NCBI GenBank assembly: GCA_947379865.1
Contig: CANCOY010000074.1
Coordinates: 1 to 18,420 of the forward strand
Reading direction: 5' to 3'
Source of the DNA: Acetobacteraceae bacterium
GTDB taxonomy: Bacteria; Pseudomonadota; Alphaproteobacteria; Zavarziniales; Zavarziniaceae
DNA length: 18,420 nucleotides
Shown: in pieces, positions 1-7,774 of the stretch
Position numbering within the stretch: the stretch's first letter is position 1
Layout: every line of letters begins with the position of its first letter
Translations under genes and position numbers: made by a program
Notes under the pieces: model-generated
What the model was told of the DNA's origin: nothing
Databases searched by the model: none
The model's input: only the letters and a program-made list of their open reading frames with translations

Positions 1-1103
1 ATCAGACCTTCCTTGTTGGTGGCGAGATATTCCGCCGAATCCTTGAGGCCGATGGTGAAACCATTCAGCTCGGGGATCACATAACGGGCGAACAGGTCCC
101 ACGAACGCAGGGTCGCCTCGCGATTGGCCCAGTCGTGGGCAAAGCCCAGAACCACACCAAAGCCACCCGTCACGCGCTGCAGTTCACGCACCGCCTTGAC
201 CATGTCCTCGGGCGTGCCGACCACCGAGGTGCCGGCGCCGCTGGCGCCACCGGTTGCCTGGGCCAGCAGTTCCCACTTGTCGCCAACATGCACGGCGCCG
301 GGGCGGCCAAGCACGCGGGCGTTGTACTCATTATGCCACCAGGCCAGGCCGTCGACGGCTTCCTGCTCGGCCTGCTTCTTTGACTCGGCCAGATGCCAGG
401 ACATCAGCACGCGCCAGTTGCGGCGATCCACCGTCTGGCCGTGCTTGGCAGCGGCTTCTTCGGCGAACTTCCACTGCGTCGGCAGGGCCTGCAGGCCCTC
501 GTTCGAGGTGGAGGCGATGGACAGCGCGCCCATGCCGTACTTGCCGGCCAGCTGCATGCCGGACGGGCTGATGGACGAGGCCGCCGCCATGGGAATTTCT
601 TCCTGCAGGGGCAGGAGCTGCAGCTTGCCGTCGTTGATCTCGAACCATTCAGACTTGTAGCTCAACCGCTCGCCGGCAAAGAGGCGGCGGATGACGCCCA
701 GAGCCTCGTCCTGGCGGTCGCGCAGCAGCACATGGTTGATGCCGAACATGCGCGCGTCCGACGGCAGGGCGCCCGGGCCCGTGCCGAAGATCACCCGGCC
801 GCCCGACTGCCAGTCGAGCTGCACGATGCGCTGGGCCGTATTATAGGGGTGATGGTAGGGCAGCGAGACAACGCCCGTGCCCAGCTTGATGCGCTTGGTG
901 CGCTCGGCAGCAGCGGCCAGGAACATTTCCGGAGACGCGATCATCTCCCAGCCGGACGAATGATGCTCGCCGCACCAGAACTCGTCATAGCCCAGCTTGT
1001 CCATGTGCGAGACCAGGTTCAGGTCGCTCTGGAACTGCAGATAGGGATGCTCGCCAACGGGATGGTGGGGCGCCAGGAAGGCGCCGAATTTCATGCGTGC
1101 CAC
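1..1103 (-). CDS. LLM-class flavin-dependent monooxygenase, limonene-monooxygenase-like (3' end cut by window)
   Basis: This is a luciferase-like (F420/FMN TIM-barrel) oxidoreductase. About 367 codons are visible and the reading frame is still open at base 1, so only a short tail is missing for this family. The N-terminus has an MKFGAFLAPHHP motif (residues 4-14) and EHHSSGWE (46-53), features I associate with limonene 1,2-monooxygenase (LimB)-type LLM proteins. These enzymes use reduced flavin from a separate reductase to insert oxygen into hydrophobic substrates in the cytoplasm. I chose the GTG start at 1103 because GGAGG lies 7 bases upstream of it; the ATG at 1094 would be 16 bases away. 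It is the last visible gene of a minus-strand run, 86 bases after the NTF2-like gene. The LLM assignment is secure; the limonene-like label is from remembered similarity and the true substrate is unknown. Confidence 0.88.
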   Translation of the reverse strand, partial: MARMKFGAFLAPHHPVGEHPYLQFQSDLNLVSHMDKLGYDEFWCGEHHSSGWEMIASPEMFLAAAAERTKRIKLGTGVVSLPYHHPYNTAQRIVQLDWQSGGRVIFGTGPGALPSDARMFGINHVLLRDRQDEALGVIRRLFAGERLSYKSEWFEINDGKLQLLPLQEEIPMAAASSISPSGMQLAGKYGMGALSIASTSNEGLQALPTQWKFAEEAAAKHGQTVDRRNWRVLMSWHLAESKKQAEQEAVDGLAWWHNEYNARVLGRPGAVHVGDKWELLAQATGGASGAGTSVVGTPEDMVKAVRELQRVTGGFGVVLGFAHDWANREATLRSWDLFARYVIPELNGFTIGLKDSAEYLATNKEGL

Positions 1104-1110
1104 GATTTAT

Positions 1111-1115
1111 CCTCC
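1111..1115 (-). promoter_or_regulatory. Shine-Dalgarno GGAGG deciding a GTG start
   Basis: On the minus strand GGAGG is followed by seven bases and then GTG at 1103. The spacing is ideal for the GTG and too long (16 bases) for the first ATG, so it settles the start of the LimB-like gene. Confidence 0.7.
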
Positions 1116-1189
1116 GGAATTGAACATGCTGCGGTCTGGGCCGCCCGTCTTGTCGCGAGCCTGGGCCTGGACCGCAGACACTGGAAACC

Positions 1190-1576
1190 TTAGGCGAACA
1201 GGAAGCCCAGCACGTCACTGGCGTGCTTGGTGTCGTTGTATTCCTTGATCGCCGTTATCTTCCCGTCGCGAACGATGAACAGGAAGTGATAGTGATTGTT
1301 GTAGATGGCGCCGTTGTTCAGTTCGCCATGGGATTCCGCCTCAACGGCCACGCGCTCGCCCTCGGCGGTCATGGCGTGGACCTTCATGGAAAGCGGGCCC
1401 TTCATGTTCTTGGCCAGCAGGGCGCCGATGGCGGGCAGCTGCTCCTGGATCTCGCCAGCGCCGGCGGCCCACCAGGTGAAATTCGGGTGCGCGTGCTTCA
1501 GGGCGGCGTCAAGGCCACCGGTCGTCATATCGGCGAAGAAGGCCTTGACCACGTTTGCGCTGTCGGCGGTGCTCAT
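1190..1576 (-). CDS. Nuclear transport factor 2 family (SnoaL-like) protein
   Basis: A 128-residue protein of the NTF2/SnoaL cone fold. Members are small cytoplasmic proteins that are hydrolases, isomerases, cyclases or subunits of other enzymes. The C-terminal half shows the pattern seen in catabolic NTF2-like proteins: paired aromatics and histidines at YNNHYHFLF (92-100), the turn VRDGKI (102-107) and the last strand KEYNDTKHA (111-119). Asp115 is a candidate pocket acid. An R-x-D pair like that of limonene-1,2-epoxide hydrolase is not evident; the equivalent strand reads VAVEAES. The start is supported by GGGGAGG seven to eight bases upstream of the ATG. The gene lies between a spinster-type carrier and the LimB-like monooxygenase on the same strand, so it may act on the monooxygenase product, but no reaction can be assigned. 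Confidence 0.85.
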   Translation of the reverse strand: MSTADSANVVKAFFADMTTGGLDAALKHAHPNFTWWAAGAGEIQEQLPAIGALLAKNMKGPLSMKVHAMTAEGERVAVEAESHGELNNGAIYNNHYHFLFIVRDGKITAIKEYNDTKHASDVLGFLFA

Positions 1577-1613
1577 GTGTGTCCTCCCCAGGATCTGGTT
1601 GGTTGTTTTCCGG

Positions 1614-1651
1614 CAGGATACACCGGCTTTTCAGCCGCGGCACCCATCCTG
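1614..1651 (-). other. Nested inverted repeat between carrier and NTF2-like gene
   Basis: An outer pair CAGGAT (1614-1619) / ATCCTG (1646-1651) encloses an inner 5-base stem CGGCT / AGCCG (1624-1637). Read on the minus strand, the inner loop is GAAA. No U-run follows, so a processing or partial-termination role between two co-oriented genes is more likely than a full terminator. This is a weak call. Confidence 0.3.
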
Positions 1652-1675
1652 TTTGTTGCACTGGTGCCGGGCCGC

Positions 1676-2974
1676 TCAGGCCTGGCGCGCCCGCTCATAG
1701 TCAGCCGCAAGCTTTGGCCCGGCGAGGAAATAGTGCAGCGCCGCCCAAAGGTTGAGGAACCCCACCATCAGCAGGGCATAGCGCAGGGAATCCGCCCCAT
1801 AATCCGGCTTCAGCAGGTCGCTGAGGACGCCAGCCAGCGTCGGCCCCAGGCCCATGCCGATCAGGTTGATGGTAAACAGCAGGATCGCCGCCGCCACCGA
1901 GCGCATGCCGACGCCCACAAGGTTCTGGACCATGGCAAAGGTGGGAGCCAGATAGAGCCCTGACGCCATGGCAGGAATGAAGATCAGGGCAAAGACGAGC
2001 GTGGAATCGCCCGTGAGATAGACGGCGATGCCAAAGGGGAACGAGCCAAGGATTGCGAAGGTCACAACCCAGGATCCCCATTTGGCATCGCGCTTTGACA
2101 GCCGGTCGGCCAGCAGGCCACCCATGAAGGTTCCAAAGGCCGAAGCCACACCAAACACCAGCGCCAGGAACAGGCCAACATCAACAACCGAAAGCCCATG
2201 CGAGCGCATGAGGAAAGGCGGCCACCACTGCACCCCGGCATAGCCCACGAGTGTCGTCAGCGTGGCGCCGGCGATGGCATGGCGCAGCGAGCGCTGGGAC
2301 CACATGAAGCGCACCACCGTGCCAAGCGGCGGCGCCGCTGCGGGGGCAACCCCGTCGGTCTGGCCACGGCGCGGTTCGCGCAGGGTAAAGACCACGAGCA
2401 GGGCCAGCAGCAGCCCGGGTGCGCCAAGGGCAACGAACGCCATCCGCCAACCATAGGCCTGGCTGATGGAGCCACCAATGAAAAGACCCACCACAAGGCC
2501 CAGCGGCACGCCCAGGGCATAGATGGCCAGCGCGGTCGCCCGCTGCTCGCGCGGGAAGAGATCGGCGATGATGGAATGGGCCGGCGGGCTGCCGCCAGCC
2601 TCACCCACGCCCACGCCAATGCGGGCCACCAGCAGCTGCGTGAAGCTTCCCGCCAGGCCGCAGACGGCCGTCATGACCGACCAGATGGCCGTGGCAGCGG
2701 CAATGATGTTGCGCCGGTTCGACCGGTCGGCCAGCAGCGCGATGGGAACGCCAAGGGTTGCATAAAAAATGGCGAAGGCAAAACCGCCCAGCAGGCCCAT
2801 GGCACTGTCGCTGACGCCGAACTCGTGCTTGATCGCCTCGGTCAGGATGCCGAGGATCTGGCGGTCGGCATAGTTCGAGATGTAGACCAGAAGCAGCAGG
2901 ATCAGGGCATAGATGCGATAGGCCGTACTGTATTGCCCGGCGGGGTCTGAGACCTTTTCGATCGTGACGGCCAT
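1676..2974 (-). CDS. Spinster-type MFS transporter
   Basis: A 432-residue inner-membrane carrier of the major facilitator superfamily with hydrophobic segments along its whole length, consistent with twelve helices. YADRQ in the first helix (35-39) and the loop 2-3 motif A, G-V-P-I-A-L-L-A-D-R-S-N-R-R (75-88), are characteristic of the spinster-like/anion-cation symporter group. GVGVGEAGGSPP follows in helix 4. The frame is open upstream to 3178, but the start at 2974 has a GGGGGAGG Shine-Dalgarno 11 bases before it and gives the normal N-terminus, so I reject the longer form. It lies 142 bases after the amidohydrolase stop and 99 bases before the NTF2-like gene, in the same direction. The substrate cannot be read from sequence; import of the compound processed by the neighbouring enzymes is the natural guess. 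Confidence 0.92.
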   Translation of the reverse strand: MAVTIEKVSDPAGQYSTAYRIYALILLLLVYISNYADRQILGILTEAIKHEFGVSDSAMGLLGGFAFAIFYATLGVPIALLADRSNRRNIIAAATAIWSVMTAVCGLAGSFTQLLVARIGVGVGEAGGSPPAHSIIADLFPREQRATALAIYALGVPLGLVVGLFIGGSISQAYGWRMAFVALGAPGLLLALLVVFTLREPRRGQTDGVAPAAAPPLGTVVRFMWSQRSLRHAIAGATLTTLVGYAGVQWWPPFLMRSHGLSVVDVGLFLALVFGVASAFGTFMGGLLADRLSKRDAKWGSWVVTFAILGSFPFGIAVYLTGDSTLVFALIFIPAMASGLYLAPTFAMVQNLVGVGMRSVAAAILLFTINLIGMGLGPTLAGVLSDLLKPDYGADSLRYALLMVGFLNLWAALHYFLAGPKLAADYERARQA

Positions 2975-3058
2975 TTGTTTCGTTGCCTCCCCCGGCTGGC
3001 CTCTGGCGGACAGCTCATTCAATTTGACGAATACATGGGGGATTTCGGCCCCGGAGTC

Positions 3059-3081
3059 GAGCGCGGCCCTTGGTCGCGCTC
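3059..3081 (-). other. Hairpin in the amidohydrolase-carrier gap
   Basis: A perfect 7-base stem GAGCGCG / CGCGCTC with a 9-base loop lies 36 bases past the amidohydrolase stop and 85 bases before the carrier start. No T-run follows on the minus strand. It may attenuate transcription or protect the mRNA between the two genes; this is inferred from position only. Confidence 0.35.
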
Positions 3082-3090
3082 TGCCTCCCC

Positions 3091-3126
3091 GGGGATGCTC
3101 AGGGGGCCGGGGATGCTCAGGGGGCC
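3091..3126 (-). repeat. Perfect 18-base tandem duplication spanning a stop codon
   Basis: Two identical copies of an 18-base unit (3091-3108 and 3109-3126; coding-strand unit GGCCCCCTGAGCATCCCC). The amidohydrolase stop TGA (3119-3117) lies in the first copy on the coding strand. Because 18 is a multiple of three, the second copy supplies another in-frame TGA exactly six codons later (3101-3099). Confidence 0.9.
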
Positions 3127-4844
3127 GCCTGTGGTCCGCGCACCAGGCGGCCGGGCAATGCCCGTGTCGGCTCGCCATCGTGATAGATCACCTCGCCCGA
3201 GACGACGGTGGCGGAATAGCCCGTGGCCTTTTGCATCAGGCGCTTGCCACCGGCCGGCAGGTCGAAGGCCATGGTGGGCCGCTCGGCACGCAGGCGGTCA
3301 AAGTCGATCACGTTCACATCCGCCTTCATGCCGGGCAGCAGAAGCCCCCGGTCCAGCAGGCCCACGGCGCGCGCCGTGTCGCTGGTCTGGCGCTTGACCA
3401 GCCAGGGCAGGTCGAAGCGGCCATTGGCGCGGTCGCGGCCCCAATGGGCCAGCAGGGTGGTGGGATAGCTGCCATCGCAGATGATGCCCACATGGGCGCC
3501 ACCATCGCCCAGGCCCATAACGGTGGCAGGGCTCGCCATCATCTCGCGGCAGGCATCAAGGTCGAAATCGGCATAATTCGCAAAGGGCGAATAGAGGAAG
3601 CCGCGCCCCTCGTCCTCAAGCAGCAGGTCGAGGGCGAGTTCTTCTGGCCGGCGGCCCTCACGCGCCGCACGGGCGGCAATGGCCGCCTCACGCGGGGGTT
3701 CGTAATCCGGCGGGTTGCCCAGCGGAAAGATGAAATCAAAGGCGGTGATCCGCTTGGCCAGGGCCACCTGGGTACCCAGCGGCGCCTCCGACAGCAGGCG
3801 GGCGCGGAACTCGGGATTGCGCAGGGCGGCGACCTTTTCCGCCAGGCCAAGATTGGCGATCCCTGCCCAGGACGGGTGCATGGAGAAGGGATTGAAGCTG
3901 GCCTGCAGGCCCAGCAGGATGCCGATGCTGCGCGGCGCCACCTGGCCACGCATGGGCAGTCCCTCGCGCACCGAGGCCTCAAGGCGGCCAAGCAGGGTGC
4001 GCCACGGCGCCGTACGCGTCGAATGGGTCTGGGCCAGCGAGAAGGTGAGCGGGCGGCCAGAGGCCTGCATGATGCGGCGCATCATCTCGAACTCGCTGTC
4101 GAGATCAGGCGTGTCGAAGTCGGAGATCATCTCGATCACGCCCCGGCCGGCATCCTTGATCCCCATGGCAATGCCGGTCAATTCCGCCTCGGTGGCGCGG
4201 AGCGACGGCGTGTTATCGCCATTGGCAGAACGATGGTTGAGGGTGCGCGAGGTGGAAAAGCCGATGGCGCCAGCTTCCATGGCCTCGCGCGAGAGGCGGC
4301 GCATCTCGGCCACATCGGCCTCGGTGGCGGCCTCAAGCTTGGCGCCGCGTTCGCCCATCACATAGACGCGCAGGGCGCCATGGGGCAGTTGGGCGCAGAA
4401 ATCGATGTCATGGGGGCGGCGGCCCAGGGCGTCGAGATATTGCCCAAAGGATTCCCAGGCCCAGTCCAGCCCTTCGTGCAGGGCGGCGCCGGGGATGTCT
4501 TCCACGCCTTCCATCAGTTCCACCAGACGCTGGCGATCCTGCGGGCGCACGGGCGCAAAGCCGACGCCGCAATTGCCCATGACCACCGTGGTCACGCCAT
4601 GCCAGCTCGACGGCGCCAGCCGGGAATCCCAGGCGGCCTGGCCATCGTAATGGGTGTGGATGTCAACAAAGCCGGGGGTAACCAGCTTGCCCCGGGCATC
4701 GACCTCTTCACGGCCTGAGCCCTCGACGCGGCCAACGGCAACAATGCGGCCGTCCGCCATGGCGATGTCCGCCTCCCTGAGGGCGGCACCGGTCCCATCG
4801 GCGACGGTGCCGTTACGGATGACAAGATCGTGGCGTGCGGGCAT
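3117..4844 (-). CDS. D-aminoacylase-like amidohydrolase
   Basis: A 575-residue metal-dependent hydrolase of the amidohydrolase superfamily, closest in layout to N-acyl-D-amino-acid deacylases. An N-terminal beta domain (DLVIRNGTVADGTG, 6-19) leads into the metal motif DIHTHYDGQ (61-69). NCGVGFAP (91-98) contains Cys92, which matches the bridging zinc-ligand cysteine of D-aminoacylases. GLGDGGAH (444-451) carries the expected catalytic Asp447. The histidines normally found in ATHxR and ISHxK segments are not seen; the corresponding stretches read EMISDFD (238-244) and FSLAQTH (268-274). The start at 4844 has GGGGAGG just upstream, so the in-frame ATG at 4901 is rejected. It is the first gene of a probable minus-strand unit with a carrier downstream, and it is divergent from another carrier. 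Family is certain; deacylase activity on N-acyl-D-amino acids is doubtful because of the missing histidines. Confidence 0.88.
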   Translation of the reverse strand: MPARHDLVIRNGTVADGTGAALREADIAMADGRIVAVGRVEGSGREEVDARGKLVTPGFVDIHTHYDGQAAWDSRLAPSSWHGVTTVVMGNCGVGFAPVRPQDRQRLVELMEGVEDIPGAALHEGLDWAWESFGQYLDALGRRPHDIDFCAQLPHGALRVYVMGERGAKLEAATEADVAEMRRLSREAMEAGAIGFSTSRTLNHRSANGDNTPSLRATEAELTGIAMGIKDAGRGVIEMISDFDTPDLDSEFEMMRRIMQASGRPLTFSLAQTHSTRTAPWRTLLGRLEASVREGLPMRGQVAPRSIGILLGLQASFNPFSMHPSWAGIANLGLAEKVAALRNPEFRARLLSEAPLGTQVALAKRITAFDFIFPLGNPPDYEPPREAAIAARAAREGRRPEELALDLLLEDEGRGFLYSPFANYADFDLDACREMMASPATVMGLGDGGAHVGIICDGSYPTTLLAHWGRDRANGRFDLPWLVKRQTSDTARAVGLLDRGLLLPGMKADVNVIDFDRLRAERPTMAFDLPAGGKRLMQKATGYSATVVSGEVIYHDGEPTRALPGRLVRGPQAAP

Positions 4845-4879
4845 GGGAGCCTCCCCGGGATTGATTTTTGCTTTCTCCA

Positions 4880-4908
4880 ATGCTGGTGCCTGCGCGGCCA
4901 TATGTCAA
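4880..4908 (-). promoter_or_regulatory. Candidate sigma-70-type promoter of the amidohydrolase unit
   Basis: The minus strand carries a perfect TTGACA (4908-4903), then 17 bases, then CAGCAT (4885-4880), which keeps the A2, A5 and T6 positions of the -10 consensus. Transcription would begin near 4873, about 29 bases before the ATG at 4844. The -10 match is only 3 of 6. Confidence 0.45.
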
Positions 4909-4978
4909 AGCCGGATCGTGGGCTAGAGTGCCGCCGCGCGCAGCCGGCCCTGCCTGCAGCGCCGCTCATGTTGGAAGT

Positions 4979-6295
4979 ATGGCTTTGGGGAACGGCGTCG
5001 TGGCGACATCATCAGGCACTTTGCCATCCACTGGCGCGGCACCGGCATTCTGGGGCTGGCGCGTGGTGGCGGGCTGCTTTCTGGCCCTGGTGGTGACGGC
5101 GGGCATCGGCTTTTACAATCTGACCATCTATCTCCAGGCCTTTGTCGAGGCGCGGGGCTTTTCGGTCTCGGCGGTCTCGGCTGCCACGGGCGCCTTCTTT
5201 CTGGCGGCAGGCCTTTCAGGTGTCCTGGTGGCCCGCTTCATCGAGCGGCACGATGTGCGCCTTGCGCTGGTGGCCGGCGCCGTGCTTGGCGCCATTACCC
5301 TGTCGGCCTCCAGCCTCGTTCAGACCGTAGGCCAGCTCTACATCTTCTATGTCCTGCTGGGCATCGCCTATACGACAGCGGGGCTGGTGCCCTGTACCAC
5401 GGTGCTGGCCCGCTGGTTTGTGAAGAAGCGGACCATTGCGCTGGCGACGGCCTTCACCGGCCTGTCCCTTGGCGGCATCGTGATGACGCCGCCTTGCGTC
5501 TGGCTGATCAGCCATCTGGGCATCGGCGGCGCGGGGCCATGGCTGGGTGGCGTGTTCCTGGTGGGGATTGTGGTGCCGGCCATCTTCCTCGTGCGCTCGC
5601 GGCCAGAAGACCATGGTCAGGTGCCAGACGGTATCGTGGATGGGGACGGCGTGCAGGCCGCAGCGGCCGAGATTTCCGTGCCCTTTGCCACGGCGGTGCG
5701 CAGCCGCTTTTTCATCTGCCTCAGCATTGGCTATGTGCTGGTCATGACGGCGCAGGTCGGCGGCATTTCGCACCTTTACCGCTTGGTCGCCGGGCGCCTC
5801 GATGCACCGACGGCGGCCCTGGCGGTGGCGATCCTGGCGGGCACCAGCATTGCCGGGCGTCTGCTGGCCGGCCTGTTGCTGCCGCGCATGCGAATGCGGC
5901 CGGCCACCATGGCGATTGTCGCGGTCCAATCAGTGGGTTTGCTGTTGCTGGCCTTTGCCATGGGCCATGGACCGCTGCTGGGCTTTGCGGCCCTGTTCGG
6001 TTCCACCATCGGCAATATCGGCATGCTGCAGCCCCTGCTGGTGGCGGAGGCCTTTGGCGTGCGCAGCTATGCCCGGATCTATGCCATGAGCCAGCTGATG
6101 ACCACCTTTGGTGCGGCCGCAGGGCCAACCCTGTTTGGCTATCTTTATGACCATACCGGCGGCTATGAACTGTCTTATGGGCTTGCCGCCGGTCTTTCCG
6201 CCGCCTGCTGTCTGCTGATCCTGCTGGCAGGGCCGACTGATGGCACGCGGGCGCGCTTTGCCGAAACCCTGCCCGATACCCCCGCCGCCTATTGA
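4979..6295 (+). CDS. MFS transporter, monocarboxylate/oxalate-formate antiporter-like
   Basis: An inner-membrane MFS carrier of about 438 residues. The N-terminal FWGWRVVAGCF segment before helix 1, LARWFVKKRTIALATAFTG after helix 4 and the RPEDHGQ loop are typical of the monocarboxylate-transporter-like/OFA branch, distinct from the spinster type encoded at 1676-2974. The start is uncertain. ATG 4979 gives a normal N-terminus but has only GGAAG one base away. GTG 5000 has GGGG nine bases upstream and is a good alternative; the open frame back to 4868 lacks a convincing site. It is divergent from the amidohydrolase (134-base shared region). Its TGA lies inside the 3' end of the opposite-strand NtaA-type gene (7-base convergent overlap). 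Uptake of an organic acid is plausible; the substrate is unknown. Confidence 0.88.
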   Translation: MALGNGVVATSSGTLPSTGAAPAFWGWRVVAGCFLALVVTAGIGFYNLTIYLQAFVEARGFSVSAVSAATGAFFLAAGLSGVLVARFIERHDVRLALVAGAVLGAITLSASSLVQTVGQLYIFYVLLGIAYTTAGLVPCTTVLARWFVKKRTIALATAFTGLSLGGIVMTPPCVWLISHLGIGGAGPWLGGVFLVGIVVPAIFLVRSRPEDHGQVPDGIVDGDGVQAAAAEISVPFATAVRSRFFICLSIGYVLVMTAQVGGISHLYRLVAGRLDAPTAALAVAILAGTSIAGRLLAGLLLPRMRMRPATMAIVAVQSVGLLLLAFAMGHGPLLGFAALFGSTIGNIGMLQPLLVAEAFGVRSYARIYAMSQLMTTFGAAAGPTLFGYLYDHTGGYELSYGLAAGLSAACCLLILLAGPTDGTRARFAETLPDTPAAY

Positions 6296-7638
6296 GCGGC
6301 GGCGGCCTGTTTGGCTGGGAAGAAGCGGTTTTCCGGGCGCGGCAGGCCCAGATGGTCGCGCAGGGTCGTGCCTGCGTATTCCTTGCGGAACAGGCCCCGG
6401 CGCTGCAGTTCCGGCACCACCCGGTCGACCATGTCGTCCAATCCTGCAGGCAGAAAAGGGAACAGGATGTTGAAGCCGTCGCAGGCGTTCGACATCAGCC
6501 ATTCCTCCATCTCATCGGCGATGGTGGCGGGGGTGCCGACAAAGGCAAGGCCGGCAAAGCCGCCCACCCGCTGGGCCAGTTGGCGCACCGTCAGACCCTC
6601 GCGCGCGGCAAGCTCCACCAGGCGGTCGCGCCCACTCTTGCTGGCGTTGCTCTCGGGGATCGGCGGCAGGGGGCCATCGGGATCAAAGCCAGAGGCATCG
6701 CAGCCCAGATTGACTGAAAGCGAGGCGATGGCGCTGTCGTAATGCACCAGGCTGTCGAGGTGCAGGCGCTTGGCCCGCGCCTCTGCCACGGTGTCGCCCA
6801 CCACCACAAAGGCACCGGGCAGCACCTTCAGATGGTCGCGGTTGCGGCCCAGCAGGTCCATGCGGCCCTTGACGTCGGCATAGAACTCCCTGGCGCCGGC
6901 AAGCCCGCCGCCCGCACCAAAGATCATCTCCGCCGTCTCGGCCGCGAGTTGTTTTCCAGCCTCCGAGGCGCCGGCCTGGACGATCACCGGCCAGCCCTGC
7001 ACGGGCCGGGCGACATTGAGGGGGCCGCGCACCCGCAGGAACTCCCCCTCATGGTCGAGCACGTGCATGCGCTCGGGGTCAAAGAAGACGCCATTCTCCA
7101 CGTCGCGGATAAAGGCATCGTCGGCCCAGCTGTCCCACAGGCCCGTCACCACATCATAGAATTCCCGCGCCCGGCGATAGCGCACGGCATGGTCCACATG
7201 TTCCTCGAGCCCGAAATTCTTCGCCTCCATGGGATTTGCCGACGTGACGACGTTCCACGCCGCCCGGCCGTTGGAAATATGGTCGAGCGAGGCGAACTTG
7301 CGAGCCACGTGATAGGCGTCGTTATAGGTGGTGGAGGCGGTGGCGATGAGGCCGATGCGCTCCGTCAGCACGGCAAGCGCCGGCAGCAGGGTAAGCGGAT
7401 CAAAGGAGGTGACGGTGGCGCTGCGCTTCAGCCCGCTGACCGGCATGTTCAGCACCGCCAGATGGTCCGCCATGAAGAAGGCGTCGAACTTGCCCTGCTC
7501 CAGCTTGCGCGCCAGCTGGGCAATCAGCGGAAAGTTGAAATTCGCGTCCGGCGTGCCACCGGGATAGCGCCAGCCCGCCGTATGGATGCTGATCGGCCGC
7601 ATGAAGGCACCGAGGTGAAGTTGGCGGGTCTGGCTCAT
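6289..7638 (-). CDS. LLM flavin monooxygenase, NtaA/SnaA/DszA type
   Basis: A 449-residue class IIA-type flavin monooxygenase of the NtaA/SnaA/DszA/SoxA branch, whose members attack aminocarboxylates, dibenzothiophene sulfone, sulfonates or similar xenobiotics using FMNH2 from a partner reductase. The branch is recognised from HLGAFMRPISIHTAGWRYP (8-26), FDAFFMADHLAV (51-62) and a long block over 101-133 (ASTTYNDAYHVARKF, then SNGRAAWNVVTS). The usual length is about 440-460, so the gene is complete. The start at 7638 has GGAGA seven bases upstream; the frame remains open to 7662 without a better site. It is divergent from the third LLM gene across 136 bases and converges on an MFS gene with a 7-base overlap. 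No flavin reductase is nearby. The substrate is not predictable. Confidence 0.92.
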   Translation of the reverse strand: MSQTRQLHLGAFMRPISIHTAGWRYPGGTPDANFNFPLIAQLARKLEQGKFDAFFMADHLAVLNMPVSGLKRSATVTSFDPLTLLPALAVLTERIGLIATASTTYNDAYHVARKFASLDHISNGRAAWNVVTSANPMEAKNFGLEEHVDHAVRYRRAREFYDVVTGLWDSWADDAFIRDVENGVFFDPERMHVLDHEGEFLRVRGPLNVARPVQGWPVIVQAGASEAGKQLAAETAEMIFGAGGGLAGAREFYADVKGRMDLLGRNRDHLKVLPGAFVVVGDTVAEARAKRLHLDSLVHYDSAIASLSVNLGCDASGFDPDGPLPPIPESNASKSGRDRLVELAAREGLTVRQLAQRVGGFAGLAFVGTPATIADEMEEWLMSNACDGFNILFPFLPAGLDDMVDRVVPELQRRGLFRKEYAGTTLRDHLGLPRPENRFFPAKQAAAAQ

Positions 7639-7702
7639 GATGTCGTCTCCAAGGTCGGCCAATTTTAACAGAGACCGGGCGGGGGTGCACGAAGCGCCTG
7701 AT

Positions 7703-7716
7703 GCACTCTATAGTGC
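7703..7716. promoter_or_regulatory. Operator-like dyad in the divergent LLM-LLM region
   Basis: GCACT, four bases, AGTGC forms a 5-4-5 dyad. It lies near the middle of the 136 bases between two divergent monooxygenase genes and overlaps TATAGT (7709-7714), a one-mismatch -10 hexamer for the plus strand; no good -35 is evident. It is consistent with a regulator site covering a promoter, but short dyads arise by chance. Confidence 0.3.
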
Positions 7717-7774
7717 TGTCACAAGGTGGCGCAGCAGACCCCCAGTCCCAGACCCCCAACCAAGGAGAGGCCCG

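Noticed and set aside
3091..3126. Possible CRISPR or IS-end repeat
   Set aside because: Two directly adjacent copies without spacers, and no transposase or terminal inverted repeats nearby; simple tandem duplication explains it.
2975..3178. N-terminal extension of the spinster-type carrier
   Set aside because: The extra residues run through the 18-base repeat and the hairpin, are Pro/Arg-rich and lack a ribosome site; the start at 2974 has one.
2964..4718. Long plus-strand open frame (about 584 codons) opposite the amidohydrolase
   Set aside because: It is a GC-rich antisense shadow; its translation is rich in Gly, His and Arg without any family motif, while the minus strand carries clear metal-binding motifs.
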